From: Nostoc cf. edaphicum LEGE 07299
GTDB taxonomy: Bacteria > Cyanobacteriota > Cyanobacteriia > Cyanobacteriales > Nostocaceae
Reading direction: 5' to 3'
Assembly: GCF_015207245.1 (NCBI RefSeq)
Contig: NZ_JADEXF010000044.1
Coordinates: 1-10,192, forward strand
DNA length: 10,192 nt
Shown: positions 6,201-10,192 of the stretch, in pieces
Layout of the letters: each line of letters begins with the position of its first letter
Position numbering within the stretch: position 1 is the first letter of the stretch
The notes under the pieces: generated by a model
Databases searched by the model: none
What the model was told of the DNA's origin: nothing
The model's input: the letters and a program-made list of their open reading frames with translations, nothing else
Program-made: the position numbers and the translations under genes

Positions 6201-7923
6201 CGATCCAACCAAGTTTAACAACCTGGCTAATCGCATTATTAATAATCTCAAATCACCAGATATCATTAGTCTCGAAGAAATTCAGGACAATAACGGTGCA
6301 ACAAATGATAGCGTTGTTGATGCCAGCACTACCTTCCAAAAGTTAATTGATACAATTACAGCTGCTGGTGGCCCCACGTATCAATATCGTCAAATTAACC
6401 CAGTAGACGATACGAACGGCGGTGAACCTGGCGGAAATATCCGGGTAGGTTTCTTGTTTAATCCCAATCGTGTCAGCTTTGTAGATCGCCCTGGTGGTAC
6501 TTCCACCACCAGCACCACAGTTACCAATGTTTCTGGTGTTCCTACAGTTTCTAATAGTCCTGGTTTAATCGACCCCACCAACTCCGCTTTTACCAGCAGT
6601 CGTAAGCCGTTAGTTGGTGAATTTACTTTCAATGGTGAAACTGTTTATGTAATTGGCAACCACTTTAATTCTAAAGGTGGCGACCAACCATTATTTGGGC
6701 CGAATCAACCACCAACTCTCAGTAGTGAAACCCAGCGCCAGCAACAAGCTACCCTGGTGAAGAATTTTGTCAGCAATATTTTAGCGATCGCCCCCAATGC
6801 CAATGTAGTAGTGGCAGGTGACTTAAATGACTTTGAGTTTTCCAACCCTGTCAACACCCTAGAAAGCGCTGGACTGACTTCCTTAATTGAAACTCTGCCG
6901 CAAAATGAGCGTTACACCTACAACTTTCAAGGTAACGCCCAAACCCTTGACCACGTTTTAGTTAGTAACAACTTGCTCAATAAGCTGGATGGGTATGATG
7001 TAGTTCACATCAACTCAGAGTTTGCCGATCAGGATAGCGATCATGACCCTAGCGTAGCTCGGTTTAATCTCCCTAAAAACAATGCTCCCACGGTAGTACA
7101 ACCAATTGACGACCAAATCATTTCTACTAATAAAGCTTTTTCTTTCAATATCAGTAACAAATTTGCTGATGTAGATCCAGGTGACACCCTCACTTACAGT
7201 GCTACAGGTTTACCCACTGGTTCTAGTATCGTTGCCAACACAGGTGTGATATCCGGCACTATCTCTCAAATCAGTATTTTCGCAGTCACAGTTACCGCTG
7301 CTGATGGTAAAGGCGGTAATGTTAGCGATACCTTTGACCTGACTGTTGCCAATAACAAGGCAACATCTGGCAACGACATCATCTTCGTCAGCGAACTTAC
7401 TGGTTTGAACAAATACATAGTCAATGCTCTAGCAGGGAGCGATCGCGTCATCGGCACTAATACCAGTGAATTAATCGACGGAGGAGCAGGCAATGATTAC
7501 CTGGATGGCAAGGGAGGCATAGATGTACTCCTTGGTGGCGATCGCAATGACACACTCTTTGGTGGACTTGGCAGTGATGCACTTTCTGGGGGCAATGGCA
7601 ATGACCGCCTGATTGGTTGGGGCGGTGGCACAAACGAAATTGACCTCCTCAACGGCGAACAAGGTGCAGATACTTACGTTTTAGGTGATGCCACTTCAGC
7701 TTTCTATACCAGTTCTTGCAACAATGATTATGCCGATATTCTCAACTTTCAAGCAAACGATCGGATTCAGCTTAAGGGAGTCGCTAACAATTACTCACTA
7801 GGGTCAGTTAGATCGGCTGTAAGTATTTTCACCAACAATGGAACGGAATTAATTGCTGTTGTGGAAAACGGGTTAAACCGCAATACAAATTTGGCAACAG
7901 ATACTCGTTTCGTCTTTATTTAA
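3253..7923 (+). CDS. Secreted ExeM/NucH-type multidomain nuclease with RTX repeats
   Basis: The 1556-residue product has: an LTD-like beta domain (1-195); a choice-of-anchor I beta-propeller-like domain (about 205-696, with VANEGEPNSY and PEPEGVAIG); an OB-fold-like segment (about 699-955, starting ISDIQGTGH); an endonuclease/exonuclease/phosphatase domain (about 968-1274); an Ig/cadherin-like domain (about 1277-1367); RTX Ca2+-binding nonapeptides (about 1395-1478); and a C-terminal type I secretion-like tail. The EEP active site looks complete: Asn975 and Glu977 (YNVEN), Glu1009 (LEEI), Asn1136/His1137 (GNHFN), Asp1190/Asn1192 (GDLND), Asp1233/His1234 and Asp1263/His1264 (SDHDP). No signal peptide is seen, which fits RTX export through an ABC/HlyD/TolC-type channel not present here. 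The likely role is degrading extracellular DNA/RNA for phosphate. A candidate Pho box lies upstream and a second EEP hydrolase downstream. Family call confident; exact substrate inferred. Confidence 0.9.
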   Translation: MALTQGDIAFISFNADEDGWSIVTFVDIDPNTTIYFSDGTASSPTAIGSTESSFVWNTGSQTIAAGTVVRFSAIDSTSHASSIGTFTVVNSSNLGLSATAETIYAFLGNSGTAPTTILTAVSSEANNNSLVTVGLTDGVNAIKLTSSTDYGQYTGSRTGQTSFVNYKALVNNSANWTVDVGGDGATVIPNTTNLAIADNDIATNNNSSILQKIGSFTSINGAEISAFDSGSDRLFVVAGSIVEIYNVSNTGTLTLAGSLTTGFTPPAGTQVIPNSVAVKNGIVAVAYAIQNTSTNAQQTGKVSFYNAAGTFLNSVEVGALPDMLTFTPDGTKILVANEGEPNSYGQVNSVDPEGSVSIINIAGGVASATVVQASFTTFNSQIATLKAAGVRITGPGSTVAQDLEPEFIAVSPDGQTAQITLQENNAIAILDIASATIADILPLGAKNYNLPGNGLDASDRDGKINIQNWPVFGLYQPDAIASFTANGQTYYITANEGDSRDYTGFSEEIRVGAAGYVLDPTVFPNAATLKQNTNLGRLIVTNATGDTDGDGDFDRIEAFGARSFSIWDASGNQIFDSGDQFEQITATKVPTLFNSDGAADTFDTRSDNKGPEPEGVAIGVINNRTYAFIGLERTGDVIVYEVTNPQAPTFVQYINTPEDTAIEGLTFVSAADSPTGKPLLVTTAEVSKTVAVFEVTPSVRISDIQGTGHISSFRNQTVSNVAGIVTIKASNGFYLQDPTPDSDVRTSEGIFVFTSSAPTVSVGDSVLVSGTVTEFRPGNDANNLTKTQITTPTIVTVSSGNDLPTATILGNGGRTIPTTVIDNDTIANIETGTTTFDPAQDGIDFYESLEGMLVQVNNPITTSPTANFGTSEEIWVLADNAANATGRTVRGGSLISASDFNPERIQIDDLNNALTLPEVNVGTQLSNIVGVVDYSFNNYEVLVSAALTVVQNSNIQKEVTNLTSTTNQLTIATYNVENLDPGDDPTKFNNLANRIINNLKSPDIISLEEIQDNNGATNDSVVDASTTFQKLIDTITAAGGPTYQYRQINPVDDTNGGEPGGNIRVGFLFNPNRVSFVDRPGGTSTTSTTVTNVSGVPTVSNSPGLIDPTNSAFTSSRKPLVGEFTFNGETVYVIGNHFNSKGGDQPLFGPNQPPTLSSETQRQQQATLVKNFVSNILAIAPNANVVVAGDLNDFEFSNPVNTLESAGLTSLIETLPQNERYTYNFQGNAQTLDHVLVSNNLLNKLDGYDVVHINSEFADQDSDHDPSVARFNLPKNNAPTVVQPIDDQIISTNKAFSFNISNKFADVDPGDTLTYSATGLPTGSSIVANTGVISGTISQISIFAVTVTAADGKGGNVSDTFDLTVANNKATSGNDIIFVSELTGLNKYIVNALAGSDRVIGTNTSELIDGGAGNDYLDGKGGIDVLLGGDRNDTLFGGLGSDALSGGNGNDRLIGWGGGTNEIDLLNGEQGADTYVLGDATSAFYTSSCNNDYADILNFQANDRIQLKGVANNYSLGSVRSAVSIFTNNGTELIAVVENGLNRNTNLATDTRFVFI

Positions 7924-9898
7924 CGCAGATTTAATCGAACTCTGATTTCTCTGTGTACTCTGGGCCTCTGCGGTTCCTATTCCCAATTTTCAAAGCAGTC
8001 TCATGTCTAGAATCTATCTCAAAATTAAACATGGTAATTACTAATACAATTCGCTTTTCTCAATTCAACGCTTCTTTGAATCGTAATGCCAAAGGTCAGT
8101 TAGTCAGCGATTTGTCTACCCCTGACAACGCTCAAGCAAAGGCAGTTGCAGAAATCATCCAGCGTAATAATCCGGATGTGTTGCTAATTAACGAGTTTGA
8201 CTACTCCCCGGAGGCAGTTCAACTATTCCGGCAAAATTACCTAGCCGTTAGCCAGAATGGTACAACACCCGTTGACTACCCCTACTTCTACATCGCTCCT
8301 TCCAATACGGGTATTGCCTCTGGTTTTGACTTGAACAACAATGGCACAGCAGTTACAACCCCAGGCGAATTGGGATATGGCGATGATGCTTTCGGATTCG
8401 GGAATTTCCCTGGTCAATACGGGATGTTGCTGTTGTCCAAATATCCCATTGACACTGCCAACATCCGCACCTTTCAAAATTTTCTATGGAAGGATATGCC
8501 CAATGCTTTGCTTCCTGACGATCCGACAACACCACAGCCAAATGATTGGTATTCTGAGGAGGAATTGGCAGTTCTACGCCTTTCTTCTAAAAGTCACTGG
8601 GATATACCCATCCAAGTAAACGGTGAGACAATTCATGTCCTCGCCAGCCACCCCACACCACCAACTTTTGATGGCGCGGAAGATCGCAACGGGAAGCGCA
8701 ACCACGACGAGATCCGTTTTTGGGCAGACTATATTACCCCTGGTAATGGTAATTACATTTACGATGATGAGGGTAAAACGGGCGGGATTGCTGCTGGTTC
8801 AAGCTTTGTGATTGTGGGCGACCAAAATACCGATCCGTTGGATGGTGATAGTTTTGACAACGCTATTCGCCAACTGTTGCAAAATCCCAATATCAATACT
8901 AATGTCATCCCTACTAGTCTGGGTGCGCGCCAACAAGCAGACTTACAAGCTGGTGCAAACGCTAGCCAAAAGGGTAATCCTAGCTTTGACACCGCAGACT
9001 TTGCTGATAACACTCCCGGAAACCTGCGGACTGACTATGTGCTACCCTCAGCTAACCTGACAATTGCCAACTCAGGAGTATTTTGGCCTCTAAATACTGA
9101 TTCAACGTTTCCCTTGGTAGGTACTTTTCCCTTCCCCAGTTCTGATCATCGTCTAGTATTTGCAGATGTGCAAACCGGAGCAACGGAACCAGGTAAAACC
9201 ATTCCCAATGTAAGATTTGTGGGGCAGAGTACTTTTACCACAAGCTTTATTCCTGCTGGCGCGGCGGGAACTGTGAATGGAACACCGACTCCATTAGGGG
9301 GACTTTCTGGTGTCACCTACGATGCAGTTAACAACCGCTACTATGCAATCTCAGACGATCGCTCCCAATTTGGCCCCGCCCGCTTCTATACTTTTACTAC
9401 TGATACTGGGGTGACTTTTACCAATGTCACGCCCCTGAAAGATAGCAATGGCAACTTATTTGCAACATTTAGCATTGACCCAGAAGGCATTGCTTTAACT
9501 AACAATGGTACTGTTTTCATCTCTTCTGAAGGTGAAGTTAATCCTGGTTCAGGTCGAGTTACCAATCCCTTTATTAAAGAGTTTTCTCTTACAACAGGGC
9601 AAGAATTGCGATCGCTATTTGTCCCCAGGAAGTTCCTGCCAGTAGTAGAAGATACCAACAGCAACGGCATTGTCAATGCAGGTGATACGCAGACATCAGG
9701 TGTTTACAATAACTTAGCCTTTGAAAGCCTCACCATCACACCTGACCAGAAAACCTTATTCACTGCGGCTGAAAACGCGCTTTCTCAAGATGGATTAAGG
9801 GCTTCACTCACCAGTGGCAGCCCTTCCCGAATTCTGCAATACAATCTGGTTAGTGGACAACCAGAAAAAGAATACCTCTACATTACCGATGCGATCGC
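3835..9898. repeat. HIP1 octamer (GCGATCGC) sites, ten copies
   Basis: Copies start at 3835, 3944, 4528, 4625, 4687, 6784, 7439, 7538, 9608 and 9891, all inside the two large hydrolase genes. HIP1 is a highly over-represented palindrome in many cyanobacterial genomes; random expectation is roughly one per 65 kb. None was found in the first 3.8 kb by eye. Confidence 0.9.
7947..7976. repeat. Likely dispersed intergenic repeat (CTCTG-rich element)
   Basis: The gap between the two hydrolase genes contains three tandem CTCTG-led units, CTCTGTGTA, CTCTGGGC and CTCTGCGG, ending in TTC. This closely resembles a dispersed 'CTCTGTG...CTCTGCGGTT' element remembered from many cyanobacterial intergenic regions. 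Only one copy is in the window, so dispersal is from memory. It is not a clear terminator: there is no stable GC stem followed by a T-run. Confidence 0.5.
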
Positions 9899-10192
9899 CC
9901 AAGCGCCCAACCCTAGCACAGGTTCAGCTGACAATGGTTTGACAGATTTACTAGCAATAGATAATCGTGGGACACTACTAGCGTTAGAACGTTCCTTTGC
10001 CCAAGGTGTAGGCAACACGATCAAAATCTACGAAGTTTCTTTGCAAGGTGCAACTGACATTAGCTTCTACGATTCTCTCAATAATCTGAGTACTGAACAA
10101 CTAGCTACTATCAAACCCGCTCAAAAACGCCTGCTGTTGAATTTAAATGATCTGGATTTGCCTAACGGTACAGATAACATCGAGGGTATTAC
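8031..10192 (+). CDS. EEP hydrolase fused to phytase-like esterase domain (3' end missing)
   Basis: The frame is open from ATG 8031 to the window edge: 720 codons, no stop, so the gene is incomplete. Residues about 5-382 form an EEP domain of the large extracellular type: Asn13 (FNASLNRN), Glu55 (LLINEFD), His207 (ASHPTPP), Asn224/His225 (NHDEIRFW), Asp264/Asn266 (GDQNTD), Asp335 (RTDYVLPS) and Asp372/His373 (SSDHR). After a linker, residues about 422-720 match the phytase-like esterase family (PF13449 type): LGGLSGVTYD, SIDPEGIAL, AFESLTITPD, NGLTDLLAID and LLALERSF. Predicted role is release of phosphate from organic esters. No signal peptide is seen; a C-terminal RTX export signal may lie beyond the window. 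The ATG fits where this domain normally begins, though its ribosome binding site is weak. It starts 107 bp after the nuclease stop with no clear terminator between, so co-transcription is plausible. Confidence 0.85.
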   Translation, partial: MVITNTIRFSQFNASLNRNAKGQLVSDLSTPDNAQAKAVAEIIQRNNPDVLLINEFDYSPEAVQLFRQNYLAVSQNGTTPVDYPYFYIAPSNTGIASGFDLNNNGTAVTTPGELGYGDDAFGFGNFPGQYGMLLLSKYPIDTANIRTFQNFLWKDMPNALLPDDPTTPQPNDWYSEEELAVLRLSSKSHWDIPIQVNGETIHVLASHPTPPTFDGAEDRNGKRNHDEIRFWADYITPGNGNYIYDDEGKTGGIAAGSSFVIVGDQNTDPLDGDSFDNAIRQLLQNPNINTNVIPTSLGARQQADLQAGANASQKGNPSFDTADFADNTPGNLRTDYVLPSANLTIANSGVFWPLNTDSTFPLVGTFPFPSSDHRLVFADVQTGATEPGKTIPNVRFVGQSTFTTSFIPAGAAGTVNGTPTPLGGLSGVTYDAVNNRYYAISDDRSQFGPARFYTFTTDTGVTFTNVTPLKDSNGNLFATFSIDPEGIALTNNGTVFISSEGEVNPGSGRVTNPFIKEFSLTTGQELRSLFVPRKFLPVVEDTNSNGIVNAGDTQTSGVYNNLAFESLTITPDQKTLFTAAENALSQDGLRASLTSGSPSRILQYNLVSGQPEKEYLYITDAIAQAPNPSTGSADNGLTDLLAIDNRGTLLALERSFAQGVGNTIKIYEVSLQGATDISFYDSLNNLSTEQLATIKPAQKRLLLNLNDLDLPNGTDNIEGI

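Noticed and set aside
8241..9676. Several ORFs of 60-96 codons on both strands
   Set aside because: All are shadows of the long open frame from 8031 to the window edge, which carries EEP and phytase-like motifs throughout.
1..10192. CRISPR arrays, tRNA/rRNA genes, insertion sequences, phage attachment sites
   Set aside because: No regularly spaced repeats, tRNA-like cloverleaf, transposase motifs or flanking inverted repeats were seen. The only direct repeats are the psb34 duplication, RTX codons and short elements listed above.

Overview
The window reads as a filamentous, probably heterocyst-forming, cyanobacterium (Nostocales-like). Evidence: two copies of the cyanobacteria-only photosystem II assembly protein Psb34, a COP23-domain protein, an Uma2/DUF820 nuclease, and at least ten copies of the cyanobacterial octamer HIP1 (GCGATCGC) between 3835 and 9898. 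The genus cannot be fixed from the sequence alone. All convincing genes are on the + strand.

Layout. (1) 1-714: a tandem duplication with a 404-bp period. Each unit holds a 56-residue psb34 gene, an A/G-rich leader and a rho-independent terminator. The two proteins are identical. The second copy has a sigma70-type promoter overlapped by a near-perfect HLR1 (RpaB-type) element. (2) 715-1094: a repeat-like stretch and an unrecognised 40-codon ORF with a strong Shine-Dalgarno sequence. (3) 1095-1841: an Uma2-family PD-(D/E)XK protein with a coiled-coil tail. (4) 1886-2038: a short open stretch that may be a gene remnant. (5) 2079-2861: an exported COP23-domain protein, closed by a strong terminator at 2924-2949. 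(6) 3026-3055: a candidate Pho box. (7) 3253-7923: a 1556-residue secreted multidomain ExeM/NucH-type nuclease with RTX repeats. (8) 8031 to the window end: an incomplete gene joining an endonuclease/exonuclease/phosphatase (EEP) domain to a phytase-like esterase domain.

How the genes fit together. The right two thirds looks like an extracellular phosphorus-scavenging module. A large Ca2+-binding, type I-secreted nuclease would attack extracellular nucleic acid. The next gene, 107 bp downstream with no obvious terminator between, adds a second EEP hydrolase plus a phytase-like domain that could release phosphate from other organic esters. The candidate Pho box fits phosphate-starvation control. 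The left end is a separate light-stress and photosystem II assembly locus. The window contains no clearly new type of system. The most informative points are the homogenised psb34 pair with its HLR1/promoter, the candidate Pho box, the two-gene EEP cluster and the small unknown ORF.
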